Position numbers and translations under genes: made by a program | Shown here: one piece after another, positions 1-11,780 of the stretch | Numbering within the stretch: the first letter of the stretch is position 1 | How the letters are laid out: every line of letters begins with the position of its first letter | The notes under the pieces: generated by a model | Told to the model about the DNA's origin: nothing | What the model saw: the letters and a program-made list of their open reading frames with translations, nothing else | Databases searched by the model: none | DNA from: Rhinopomastus cyanomelas | Lineage: Eukaryota > Chordata > Aves > Bucerotiformes > Rhinopomastidae | Direction: 5' to 3' | DNA length: 64,000 bases | Assembly: GCA_013400115.1 (NCBI GenBank) | Contig: VXBP01009315.1 | Span: 80,120-144,119 of the forward strand

Positions 1-262
1 GCTGTTGGCCCTCTTGTCCACAAGAGCACATTGCTGGCTCATAGTCATCTTGTTGTCCACCAGGACCCACAAGTCCCCTTCCCCTACACTACACTCCAAC
101 TGGTCAGTTCCCAGTTTGTACTGGTACCTAGGGTTGTTCTTGCCCAGATGCAAGACTCTGCACTTACTCTTGTTATAGCTCATTAGATTTTTCTCAGCCC
201 AGTTTTCCAGCCTGTCCAGATCTCGCTGAATGGCAGCTGTAGTTCTTCCAGCAGGAGTAAAC
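1..262 (-). mobile_element. CR1 LINE fragment, cut by the window edge
   Basis: This is antisense CR1 sequence from the C-terminal part of the reverse-transcriptase ORF. It contains the antisense text for a region where the element encodes a track like 'sqqcalvakk', then text like 'cagcctgtccagatctcgct' near 206-229. The same segment recurs at 27,580-27,800 and 37,790-38,030 in the longer copies, which confirms the identity and orientation. The element's 3' part lies to the left of the window. Similarity fades at about 262, which I take as the 5' truncation. It is non-functional. Confidence 0.85.
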
Positions 263-3200
263 TTCTTTCACTGTGAGTCTTTGGACTTATTTCATTAACT
301 TCTTTTTCAAGATTAAAATGCTTCACCTTCAACATAACATGAGTAATAAATAACCTAACCAGAACATTTAGCTTTAAACAAACATAGAGCAGGGATCTGG
401 TATGCTTTCTGTGAGAGCAGACAGTACCACATATGAAGTGAAGCCTGGCTCTGCTATCAAGATGTTAAATTTGAATATGAATACTTGAGCATTATTGTTT
501 TAATATTTATTTCAACTGAAAGGTGTTAACTGCTGCTCCCTTAGTAAGAGTAGTACTAGTGATGCTGCAACTCCTTGTCCTCTGAACTTATTTCTTAGGG
601 CAAAATTGTTTCTGGTACATCTTCTCAGAAAACAGAGATGGTGTTCAAATCATTCAAGCCTAAGAATGGCATCTTAAATCTCTAGCTTTAAGATTTCCTG
701 AACTGCTATTTCCTTCCCAACTCTCCTTAGGGAGATGCGTTGTTTGTCCTTAAGAGACAAGTCAACTGAAAATCCTCGTCTGAAAGGATATGTACCAGTG
801 GCTAACGCAGCATCTACTAGCTTTAAATCTTCTGTTAGGTGTGATAATGTCTCTGACTCTAAAGGGTGTTTTTAGCTCATGATGGAGGTTTCAGAACTAC
901 ATAAACATATATTAATCCATTAAAAACATCACCACTCCCTTTCCCCCTAAAAACCACCTCAAATGTATTGAAACAACGAATGAACCCTAACTACTGTTGA
1001 GTCTGCACTTTTCCCTTAGTTTTCCTGACCCAGTGAAATTGGTCAGTATTTGTACTTGTCATATTCATGTAAGTCTAGAGGTCTTAGTGTGGTGTTGGTC
1101 CGATGACTTGATAAACAATTACTATCACAGGAAACACCCAGATGACTTACTTCTTCAGAACAGCTTTAGACAGAAGACTTGTTTTGCTAATGAGTAATAG
1201 AAATCTCTGAGAATGGGGATTTTTCAGACTTTTACAATTTTAGTGTGGGGTTTTTTTGGTGGGTTTTTTTCAAACCAGAACTTCCATTAAGAAACAAAAC
1301 ACAGCTTCCAGTTACACATTAACCTGTTTAATATCCTTGGTGAAGTCAGGCTAAATAAAAAAAGAATTAGCAGTAGTCAAAGGTAAAATTTATGGTCATT
1401 CATCTAAATGCTTCTAATTTTAAAGCCTAGCTTTACCATTTAAATGCTAGCAAACTGCAGTCAATTTGCTTGTGTAAAAGGCACCTTTGGCTTTTGTGAC
1501 TGAAAATGAATGATGGAACAATTACTCTCCTAGACTACAAAAGACATATTTATAAATAAGCCCAAAGTACATTAGCACTAATGACTAAGTAATTAATTGC
1601 TACCACCACAAAGTGTTGAGAGAGGTCCACATTGATATACATTATTATAGAATACTACAGCTTTTTCCCTAATATTAGGATTATTGTATAACCTGCTAGT
1701 AGTAATAGTAGCTTTAATTTATATGCAAAGCACTTACAGCTCTGTTAGAGTTACAACTCTCTGGGCAGAAGCCTCTTCCTGTATCCCAACAGGCCTGTTT
1801 ATCTGTAGGGCTTGAGATACTATTGCTGTTATCTGCTAGCTGGTGCCTTAACACAAGTGACAGACATCTGCACATTAGAGATAAGGCCTCTGTGATCATC
1901 TGCCTGTTGTGAACTGTGGCAAACATTGTTTGTGAGCCTCTCTGAAAATCAAATGAAGGAAAGAAACTTCCACTGAAGAATAAAGACATCAAGTGAGGAT
2001 CATATTGCCTTCTGTATTTCACACAAACTGAAATCACTCAGCAGAGGTACAGGTTACTGAAATACATTGTTTGGTGTTGACGATGGAGGACTTCGTTATA
2101 GTAGTTCTCCACAGGTCGATAAATGGAGTGGTAATTATATGGCAAGCTGGTAATAGTGTCCTCTTCTCCTCTGCCACAAGTGTATGACAATTTTCTCCAT
2201 TCACAGTTCTTTGTCCCTGCTTTCCCTCTCCTTGCTCACAAGCTGGAGCATCTAGTTGTTAATGAGAGTTTAGAATTGCAGCCAATAACTCAGGTGGCAT
2301 TAGATGGTTACCACCTGAGCTGCTACAAGCTTCTTTATAAAGCAAACAAGATAAGCCCATTCTCCTCACTGGCACAGCCTACAGTGTAGGAGAAATGAAA
2401 TACGGGTACTTCCTGATTGCTCCCAGCCCCATGGGCAGCAGTGTGTTCCAGAAGGCAGCTAAACCCCAGTCTAGGAATGCCCAGGCGTTGTGATACATGT
2501 GATCTCTGGGATGCAGACAAGTATGCAGACAGAAGGACATTGGTACGTGCAGCCTGGAACTAACTGATGGAAAAATGTTTGAACAACTATGGGGGCAAGA
2601 GAGGGAAGCCCTGTAGACTTCTACAATTTGGTTAATCAGACTACATTGGCAGAGGAAGATCAGAGCAAAAGTTTTGTTGTCATAGTCACATGCAGGATAA
2701 GCCTGTGGCAAAAGCTGGTTTTGTTTCACTAAGTACTAGCCATGTGTTTGCAGTTTTCCCACTATGTCATAGAAAAACTAATTTTTGTCTATGCTGTGGG
2801 GAAAACAAATGAAACTCTTTGTTATCACTGTCTGTCTGTCTCAAGAAGCAATTGGCTATGACCAATATGGTATTTTAGGAACACCAATGAATATGCTGCT
2901 CAGTGTTATTCTTTATTAATAAAAACAAGAAGTGACATTGCTGAACTATGCTCTGCTTTTTATTAATTACTATTATTTACTGTTTGGCACAATACATAAT
3001 AGGGACAAAAACACTTACTTTGCTTAAATGAGTTCAGTATTGCATTATCTTGTGTGTGAGAAAGAAAGCAGCACATTCAAAGTATGTAATTAACTTGTAC
3101 CGTGAATGATGTGGTGGGAAACAAAGGCCAATGCAGAGCTAAAGTGGTGGGTACAAAATAATGTGTTTTCATGCAGAGCATTCTGGAAGTGCACATTATT

Positions 3201-4494
3201 CCCAGCAGTTATTGTGTTTCCTGAGTCATGGCGTTCTTTGGAAAATAATTTTAACCAAAACAAAAACACTGCCTAAATCATATGTTTTTGCTCAGGAAAG
3301 AATTCTCAGTGAAAAGGCAAACAGAGCTACACCCACTGCCTCTCTTTGTCCAGCCACGTAAAGAACTCTCTGTGTCAGTAAGCGTGGTCTAGCAAACAGC
3401 CCATTCGCAGCCGAACTGCCTGACAATCCCAGGAGCAACTTTGGAGCAATCAACATGAACGCACTGGCTGCATCCCACCAGTTTACATGAGCCCCGTCAG
3501 TCTGCGTTAGCAATGTCACTCTCTGTACTGCAGCAGCTCATCAAAACGTGATGTCTTATGTCATGCTAAGGGGCTGAAAGGAAATCTTCTCTGAAAACAC
3601 TGGTGAGATTGTCTTTTCTTTAAATATCTCACACCAAAACATCGTCTCTATATAGCAATTTTTCTTCTGAGGATTCCCTCAACAATTGCCAGTTCTGCCT
3701 GTGAAGGAGTCACTTCTTATTAACCTCATCTGGGATGGAGAGTGACAGAGAGCAGGTATGAAGAGCCCCAAAGTCAGACAGAGTTCTGGGATGGGAACAC
3801 ACAGGCGCCTCTCTGCAAAGCACTGCCTCCAGAGCACTTCAGAATAGCCTGGAATAAATAAGCCTATTTTCTAGTCCAAAGAAACTAACTCACTTTCTAC
3901 AACACCTTGGAAGGGGAATCAGTTATATATACAACCAAAATGTTTTAAAACTGAAGCTTGTAATTTCTAGGCCTCAACCAAATATATTTTGCATACTTAT
4001 ATATTTAAGTAGTAATAAAACCACAAGCACATCCAGGTTAGAGCACTGTGAAGAATATTTTTAAAACCTAAGCATTTAAATGCTGACATAAAATATAAAT
4101 AAGCTTAGTTTTCTAAACATACTAATACCACTGGAGATGTCCTGGGGTATCAAAGACATCTGCATGTGACTCAGAAATATCACACTATAAATATCTAAAA
4201 ATCACTGAATATCTTTGTTTATGTTTTTGAGCCACTATATGGACCTTTTCTGAAAATCAGCCTTTTCTGACTTTCAAATACTGTATTTAGTTGTCTAGTG
4301 TGTTTTCCATTGTGTAACTTCAGATGTCACAGGTCTAGTCATTTCATCGTGTCACAGAGAGTGGAGGCATGGAGACGTTTAACTGGGCGTTGCATCTATT
4401 AGGCAATCCGTCACCGAATGACAATGTAGTTGGAAACTGATTTCTGTCCTAGATGTAGGGTAGGGTAGGTTAGGGTTTAATTGGGAGGAGGCTC
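263..4494. other. Unique intergenic or intronic sequence, no gene seen
   Basis: This is AT-rich single-copy-looking sequence. Short open frames exist on the minus strand (1,714-2,037, 107 codons; 2,379-2,729, 116 codons), but they have low-complexity composition, no recognisable domain, and no convincing splice or promoter context. I see no mobile element in this stretch. The right end has a degenerate TAGGG-rich run at 4,455-4,478 just before the next CR1 copy. Confidence 0.5.
4455..4478 (+). repeat. Short telomere-like TAGGG-rich run
   Basis: Four GGG triplets follow one another in the pattern TAGGG TAGGG TAGG TTAGGG. The array is too short and irregular to be an interstitial telomere array by itself. 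It lies about 20 bases outside the 3' end of an antisense CR1 copy and may be a decayed 3' tail or chance. Confidence 0.4.
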
Positions 4495-4858
4495 TACAAT
4501 GTTATTCTTGTCCAACTGCCTGATCACTTCAGGGCTGACCAAAAGTTAAAGCACATTATTAAGGACATTACTCAAATACCTCTTAAACACCACCAAGCTT
4601 GGGGCATCAGCTACCTCTCTAGTGAACTTTTTCTTGGGTTCAATCATCCTCCCAGCAAAGAAATGCTTCCTAAGGTCCAGTCTAAACCTCCCTTGATACT
4701 GCTTTGAACCATTCCCATGCATCCTGCCACTGGATCCCAGAAAGAAGAGATTAGCAACCCCCTCTTACTTCTCCTCCTCCAGAAGCTGTAGAAAGACATT
4801 ATGTTGCCCCACAGATTCATTTTCTCCAAATCTGACAAGCCCAATGTCCTTAGCTGGT
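4495..4858 (-). mobile_element. CR1 LINE, 3' fragment, antisense
   Basis: This copy matches a CR1 subfamily different from most others in the window. Its text includes 'cttcagggctgaccaaaagt', 'ggggcatcagctacctctct' and 'aagaaatgcttcctaaggtc', which fit my memory of avian CR1 copies with a long 3' region. It covers the end of the RT ORF and the 3' UTR. Its 5'-truncated end abuts the next copy, which is in the opposite orientation. The coding remnant has many stops. Confidence 0.75.
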
Positions 4859-5061
4859 CCTCATGGGATGTCCCCAGAGGTTGTGGACACTAAGTTGTAC
4901 ATGAGTCAGCCCAGTTGTGAAGTCTTCTTTGGAAATATTCAAAAGTTGTCTAGGACTAGTCCTGGTTATCTGTCTCCAGGTGGCTCTACTTGAGCAGAGT
5001 GGTTGGACAAGGTAACTTACAAATATAATTTCCAAACTCAGCCTTTCCATGATTCTGTGAA
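4859..5061 (+). mobile_element. CR1 LINE, short 3' end, sense
   Basis: The copy begins in the codons for the conserved 'PREVVES' segment ('ccccagaggttgtggacact') and runs through 'gagcagagtggttggacaag' to the terminal 'tgattctgtga'. This is the last 200 bases of a CR1 element, strongly diverged. It starts directly where the antisense copy at 4,495-4,858 stops, giving a head-to-head pair of truncated ends. Confidence 0.7.
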
Positions 5062-8000
5062 AACTAGCTTAATAGATCAAGGAAGACTTTAAGTTGGGTA
5101 AACTTCTCTCCTCACACTTCTTCTTCATAAGCCTATTTTCTCCTCTTTGATGAAGTGTCTTTTTCATACACGAATGGTGAGTACATGTAGCATTATCAGG
5201 TTCAGAATGTTTCCCAAAAACATTAAAAAGCAGTCAAAAAATATTCTTCAGATGCTGACGGGAATCTCCAGAGTGTATATGACCCAAAAGACCCACACTG
5301 AAAAGAAAATTAAAAACTAAAACATGTCTGTCTAATTACTGAAATACTCCTTGGAGCTATCAGCACATGAAGTCTAAATGACAGTAAGAGCTGGAGATGT
5401 TCAAAATGAGAAGTGGCTACTTTATCAGGGCACAAGAGCTACAGAAGGGGAAATCAGAGTAATAAATATCCTTCCAACTTTACTCTTTTGTGAAAATAAC
5501 GGTGAGGTTGTAGCTGCTGTATCTGCTGTGAAGACACTCTGGGTAGAGCAGGGAGAACCCCGCACAATTTTCTTCCCTCTAATTCTTGCTCATCATTTGT
5601 TTTGCTTCTGAGACCAGAGGTTCTTGGTATCACACTACTCTTACTATGCTGTTATAAGTAAAATCCAAGCCCCAAAAGGGAAGGGTGAGTCCTTTCTGTC
5701 ATGTTAGGTTTGTGCCATTGAAGACACTAGTTTGATTAGCAGAGGCAGTTCTGTGCTAGGCTTCAAGAAACATTACAGCTTTCACCCTGAACCCTGATCA
5801 AAGTACCCTCTCAGGTGAAAAAAGAAGTCCCCCAGACCAAAAATCCAAACCAAAACCAAACAAAACAAACTCCCTTAAAACGAGCCAGATTTCCACCTTG
5901 TTCCAGATTTTGTTTGCAGTTTTACTTGAAAGTAGAGAAAAGCAAAGGAGAGAAAATCTGACCAGGACACTGCTAGTTGTCCTCATTAACAGTATGCACC
6001 CGTTCTCTGAGTGCAGAAGCTGGGTGTTTGGGACCATGTTTTCCCAGTCTTTCCTTCCAAAATAATCACAGTTTGACAATCTTTGCAGGCAATAACCAAC
6101 AGGTAGTCAGCAGCAGGTAGTCATTCTAAAAGAGGTCCCTCGTTTATTGTAGACATCACAGAAACAATCCCAGTCTTGGGCCGCCTCCGCCTCCATCTTT
6201 GGCCCTTTCTCAAACCTGTTCCCAGAGCACAGCAGATCCAGTTTGGAAAACTCATGCTCAAAACAAGTGCTCCTCACTTGGAACAGCTCTAACAACTTGG
6301 TCCCACACTGGGTGCTCCTTTCTCTGTCATTGCATGTAAAGCATTTCTTTTGCCTCCAAAGCTCTCTGTGGTGTGTCTGTATCTATGTGGCTCCACTCAC
6401 CTGGTACTGTAAGGACTTTTGTAGCTCATACTGTATTGTCTCCTTCATTTACCACTTATGTTTCCAGAGAAGAAATCCAGTTCTTTCCCCATTCTCTGGC
6501 TCAGCCAGTGAGAGGAACCTCAGCAGTGTCAACCAATCAGTTTGTCTGGGGAGCTCTCTGAAGTGAGGCAGGCACTGTGTTCAGACAGCCCATTTCTTAC
6601 CAGCACGTTTGGAGGGCAGCACAAAGCTTTAATGAGTGGCAGAAAATACAGAGAAATGCATCTGGATTTCTTTCACTTGTTATGGTCTTAACCACTTCCT
6701 CAGGGAAAACACAAAAGGCTGTTCTCAGGATTTAAAGGTCAGGGCTGAAAATGTGTACGTAGAAGTGCACATGTAATGCCTTGCCTTACTTGGTGTCTTT
6801 TGGCAAATACTTAGTCCTCACAACCTAGAAAGAGGTTTTCAGCATCAGCTTTTCAGAAAAGGATGATTGGTCTTCACACTGGAGGTTTGTGTGGTCGTAA
6901 GAAGCTGAGTAAAATTAAAGTTTGAAAAGCTTCTCTCTCCTTTTTCCTCATAAAATTGTGTATTGCCTATGTAAACATCAGCAATGCAGGCAGTTCATTC
7001 ACCTCCCTTTTTCATTAATAAATACTTGGAATGATACAGTCTCAAAACATTCAACATGAAGAAAATTATTGCCTGTCCATCCTTATGCATTTTTTAATCT
7101 CCAGAGAAATACTCTCTTTCTGTTTATAGAGGCAAACATGCAGAGTGAGCCTGAGAAAAAAGTCCTCTTGCCACAGTTTTGGGCTGCTTGCTAGTGCTGC
7201 TTTGCACGCACTTCATCACAAACAGGGCTCAAACTGGTTACAGACTGCGTGTCAGTGCAGTGCACTCGCTGCTGGCGCTGCGTGCCTGGGCGATTTGTTT
7301 GCTTCTCCACCTAGTCCAAGTTAGAAGATGGTCTGACCTTGATTCTTTCGGTAACCAGTGAAGGACTGAGTCTTCCAGAAGGACTTTCAGTTCCTTTGAC
7401 TGTCCCCCTGGAGGGACTAAACGACTAAACTCAGCACTTGTGCTCTTTAGATGAATAAAATCTAGTAAAAGGTAGCTTGAAAGAGACATTGGCACCTAGG
7501 TTCTAGTCTGGAGAGTCATGATTATCCAAACCAGCTTCACTTATCCATCCAGTTTCTTTGCATTTTATGACTTAAAAGCATGAGAATAGTCAATGCAAAA
7601 AGACAGGCTGTGATACTCTAGCTTAGGCTTGGAATTAAATCCTCTATAAATTCAAGCAGCACTATTTTATAATAGAAATTGTATTCCTGAGGAATAGTGC
7701 TTGGCAAAAACCCCCAAAGTAATATTGATTTCTTACATTACTGAAAACGCTTGACTCATATGTGTGTGTGTGTATGAAAATATATTTTTCTATTTGTAAA
7801 ATATAAGACAGGAGTATATTGGAAACTCTTTAAAGTACTTTGGAAGGAAAGTAGCATGTAATTATTTTTATTGTTTTACATGGCTCGCGAGTAGTGTTTC
7901 TTAGCTTTTATTCTTCACACATGGGATAATGGTCTTACACGTGATTTTGAGCCAGAGACCTGCACTCACAGACTGACATAGACATGCACATGCTTATTAA

Positions 8001-10404
8001 AGACAGATTTAACCACAGAACTGAGCAAACTGCATTACCTCCCCTTCTCTTCTGGATTTCAAAGTCCAAAATTCTAAACTCAAGTATTAATATGCGGAAA
8101 AATTCCCCTGAATTACTCTTTCAGCTGTTTTTATGGCAATGCCGACAGTGTTATTACCAAGTAGAAGAGAACACAATGCCCAACGCTGTTTTCCTGCTTT
8201 TACTATGAAACAAAGACAAAAGCTAGAAGGAAAAAAAACCAGAGCTTTTCTGTGTAACTCTTCTGGTGATGTGTCTTTTATGCAAATATTTCATAGTTTT
8301 CTACAGTAATGATGCCATTAAATGCCTTGAGATTATTTGTAAGAGAAAAGTGTTACCTTGAGATTAAGACATAAAGTACTAAGTGCAGTTTTAGGAACAG
8401 AGAAGATTTCTCTGTAAAGAAGTTAATGTTCCAAAGAAAGCTTTGTTTATTTGAAAGGTTTTATGGTTGTGCTGTTTTCTTCTCTTAGCACCTTAATTCT
8501 CACAAACCATACGGCTGTCCAGATGTTTAAAATAAAAAGCCCATTTGGGTATTATCAGAGATTACTGAGAGAAGATCTACGGACATGATGTTTAGCTATG
8601 CAACATAAATTCTCAGAGTCTGCAGTACCCAATAAACACCACATCCTAGTTCTGATGAAACTGAACCCATAAATCATAAAAACTAGACAAAAGTCTCATA
8701 ACACAATTTACCTCTAGCCAGATGCCATCTGAAAATAATCTGCTATCCAGGGTGATACTACTTTTTTGCTTTTCCTCTTTTATTTCTTTCTCTCCATCTC
8801 ACCAAATTATTATTGGGAAATGTGTTTATGAGGGGTGACTATGTTTTGGCCCAACCCAGATGCACTTTTCAGATGTTCTTGTCGCTGGTAGTGCCTTCAG
8901 AATAGAGTTGCCTAACATCTAAAACACATACATTCTCCTTATTGCCCGAATCTTTTCTCTCCTCTCCTCTGGGGTTGCCTAATATGCTCACCAAGCCATT
9001 ACTGTTTTGCCTCGGATAGCTCGGCCCGCTTGCCGAGTTTCATTTGCTGTCACACAGCCACAAATTACAGCGTTTACTTCACACTACCTCCATTCCAAAG
9101 CATCAGTTTGCACCTGCTGAACTGGAGAGCGTGATGATGGATCAAGGCACATTTGCACTAATCCATCACAAGTTGATTTTCCAGAGAGTGCAACCCAGTT
9201 GTAGTCTGTGGCATTTCCTTTCTGTTTTAATTTGCTTATGCTGTTTTCTGGTAATTGTTTGCTGTCCCATGCTTTGTTTCAGACATGGCAGTTTGCTCTC
9301 ACGTTTCACCTTTGGCTTTAGACAGATCATAAAAAAGAAAGAAGAGGGAAAAGTGATTCTTGTTTTACCTTGTTTTTTACCTTCATAAACAAATCTTTAA
9401 AGCCAGCCATGTTTTCTGCAGGTGTAAGTCACTCTGGCTCCACTGTGCATACCACTTTACTCCAGCTGAGGCTGCAATACAGTCCTTCTAAAATGCCAGT
9501 GTTGTAGCTGTTGTCTAGACCAGTTTTGGCTGTAGACTCAACCTCCTCAAGGAGTTAATTGCACCATCTATATTCACTGACAAATTGCATCTAATGCTTC
9601 AAATCCTTTCAAAAATATTTGCTCCTAAATGTATGGGAATTCAGCATTAGAGTGAGTGCTGTATTTCATGGAAATCGATTAGCATGTGTTCAAGAACAAT
9701 TCAGTTGGCAGATCCTGAAGGAATGAGTTGGCATTCATCTTTTACTTTATATGCTTCATTAGAGCCGCAGAGTCTGGATTACAGACCACATCCTCACTAC
9801 TGTGGCTCCTGCTTCTGCAGAGAACAACAGGAGAGTCTTCCCTTCTTAAAGAGTTCATTTTTAATGCAAATTTAATGTCAGGATTTTTCAATGAAATTCA
9901 TCCATATAAGAAAATTGAAAAGCTTTATTTCCACATTCTTCTTCTTTAAATCCCCAAGAACAACAAAAAAATACAGGAATGTAACTGACACAGTAGAGAC
10001 ATCATTTCAGTTTGTAAAAATTGCTTCCATTTTGGTATTGCCATGACCAACAGTGTAACTATCACTGCTGTGGATATTTTAGCTTAGATTTCTTAGTTTG
10101 CCAGTTCAAACCACTGACATTCAGTTTCTGATGCCGTTCTTCCTCTGCGTTTGATTTGCATTAGGGGTTAATTCCTCAAAGCAGGGCAGAGCCTTACTTG
10201 CATGTTTCTCTCTGATCTTCCAAAGAAAATCCATTTCAATTTGCAGAAAGTATCTGGTTTTTTCTCTCCATAATTCTTTGAAAGTCTAAGCTGATGTGCT
10301 CATTACAGGATAGAAATTGAGTAGAACTAATGTTTCATAAGTCAGATATGCTTGACAAAACCTAGTTAGTTTGGGCCCTCAAGTAGAGAGGTCACCAGTT
10401 CATC
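5062..10404. other. Unique sequence, no gene seen
   Basis: No coding gene or clear transposon is visible in these 5.3 kb. There is a short (TG)n run at about 7,760-7,774. The part at 8,985-9,380 stands out by its more even composition and is listed separately as a candidate conserved element. Open frames such as 9,044-9,388 and 6,243-6,566 overlap on several frames and lack protein-like character. Confidence 0.5.
8985..9380. other. Candidate conserved non-coding element
   Basis: The block has balanced base composition, several CpGs near 9,014-9,070, and short motifs typical of vertebrate enhancers, for example 'catttgcactaatccatcac' at about 9,149 and 'gtaattgtttgctg' at about 9,250. One frame stays open for 114 codons but the protein is low in recognisable features, so low stop density may only reflect composition. 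The call is a visual judgement without alignment. Confidence 0.3.
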
Positions 10405-10857
10405 ACAGCAGCATCACAAAGGTGTTTCACTGGAGTTGAGCACAAGCCCTATGAGGAGAGGCTGAGGGAGCTGGGATTGTTTAGCCTTGAGAAGAGGAGG
10501 CTCAGGGGAGACCTTATTGCTGTCTACAACTACCTGAGGGGTGGTTGTGGCCAGGAGGAGGTTGCTCTCTTCTCTCAGGCAGCCAGCACCAGAACAAGAG
10601 GACAGAGCCTCAAGCTGCACCAGGGGAAATTTAGGCTTGAGGTGAGGAGAAAATTCTTCACCGAGAGAGTCATTGGCCACTGGAATGGCCTGCCCAGGGA
10701 GGTGGTGGAGTCGCCAACTCTGGAGCTGTTCAAGGCAGGATTGGACGTGGCACTTGGTGCCATTGTCTAGCCTTGAGCTCTGTGGTGACAGGTTGGACTT
10801 GATGATCTATGAGGTCTCTTCCAACCTTGATAATACTGTGATACTGTGATACTGTGA
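10405..10857 (+). mobile_element. CR1 LINE, 3' fragment, sense
   Basis: This copy preserves the C-terminal coding end of the CR1 RT ORF. The open frame at 10,477-10,770 (97 codons) carries the family signatures EKRRLRGDL near its start, FFTERVIGHWNGLP and REVVESPTLELF. The ORF stop is followed by the 3' UTR text 'ggttggacttgatgatctat' and a terminal tandem of 'gatactgt' units at about 10,833-10,857. It looks relatively young. The 5' end is truncated near 10,405. Confidence 0.92.
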
Positions 10858-11359
10858 GTTCCCTGTACTATCCAATATAACCTAGAACTTTATGTTTCAC
10901 TTACGGTTCATGAAGTGTACCTTGGGAAGATGAGTGATGTAAGAGAAGGCAGTCTTTCTGCTGGCAGGGTAAGGGCAGGTTATAGTCGCTGCACTTTGCT
11001 GGTCTTGCTGTGCAGTGACCTCGTATCCTATTTTACTCAAGTGTTTGTATTGGTTTATAAAGAAATATTTTGCCAACCTGAGCTGGTCGAGGACTGCAAT
11101 TACTGTTCTTAAGTAATAGCAATCATAAGGATGTTTTACCAGTCACAGTGTAGCTGGAGATTCTTTTTCTCTTTCAGGCATGCCAATGAGTATAATATCA
11201 TGTGCTGTACTAAAAACAATTACATACTAGCAACATTTTGCTAATTGGGGAGCAGGATAGTAAAACTGCTTCATGAGCTGCCTAGACATGTTCTAGAATT
11301 TAATGGAAAGGGTTTTGCTTCTTTGCAAAGATTTTGGGGCTCCCTGATTCAAGAGATAC
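10858..11359. other. Unique spacer between two CR1 copies
   Basis: About 500 bases with no gene or repeat that I can recognise. It separates two sense-oriented CR1 copies of different subfamilies. Confidence 0.5.
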
Positions 11360-11780
11360 ATGGAACTACTGGAGACAGTCCAGGGGAGAGCTACAAAGAT
11401 GATTAGGATTACAAAAATATCTCTCGTATGAGGGGAGACTGGGAGCCCTGGCCCTATTTGGCCTGGAAAAGAGAAAGCTGAGAGGGAACCTTATCAGTGC
11501 TTCTTGGTGGTGCCCAGTGACAGTTCAAGGGGCAATGGTCACAAACAGGAACATAGGACTTTCAATCTAAACAGTAAAAAATCATTTGTACTGTGTGAGG
11601 ATAACAGAACACTGACACAGGCTGTCCAGAGAGGCTGTGGACTCTTCTGCTCTGGAGACATTCAACATCTGCCTGGACCTACTCCTGTGTGATTTTTCTC
11701 CAGGTGAAACTGCTCTAGCAGGGCATTTGGACTAGATGATCTTCAGAACTCCTTTCCCACGCCTGCCATTCTGTGATTCA
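11360..11780 (+). mobile_element. CR1 LINE, 3' fragment, sense, diverged
   Basis: Text such as 'agctacaaagatgattagga', 'ctgagagggaaccttatcag', 'ggggcaatggtcacaaacag' and the end 'ccattctgtgattcag' marks a CR1 C-terminal ORF and 3' UTR. The frame is interrupted by substitutions and small deletions: the stretch between the LRG-like codons and the 'CDRTRGN'-like codons is shortened. It is clearly older than the copy at 10,405-10,857. Confidence 0.8.

Noticed and set aside
1714..2729. Minus-strand frames of 107 and 116 codons as genes
   Set aside because: They show no family signature and no supporting signals, and overlap frames in other phases.
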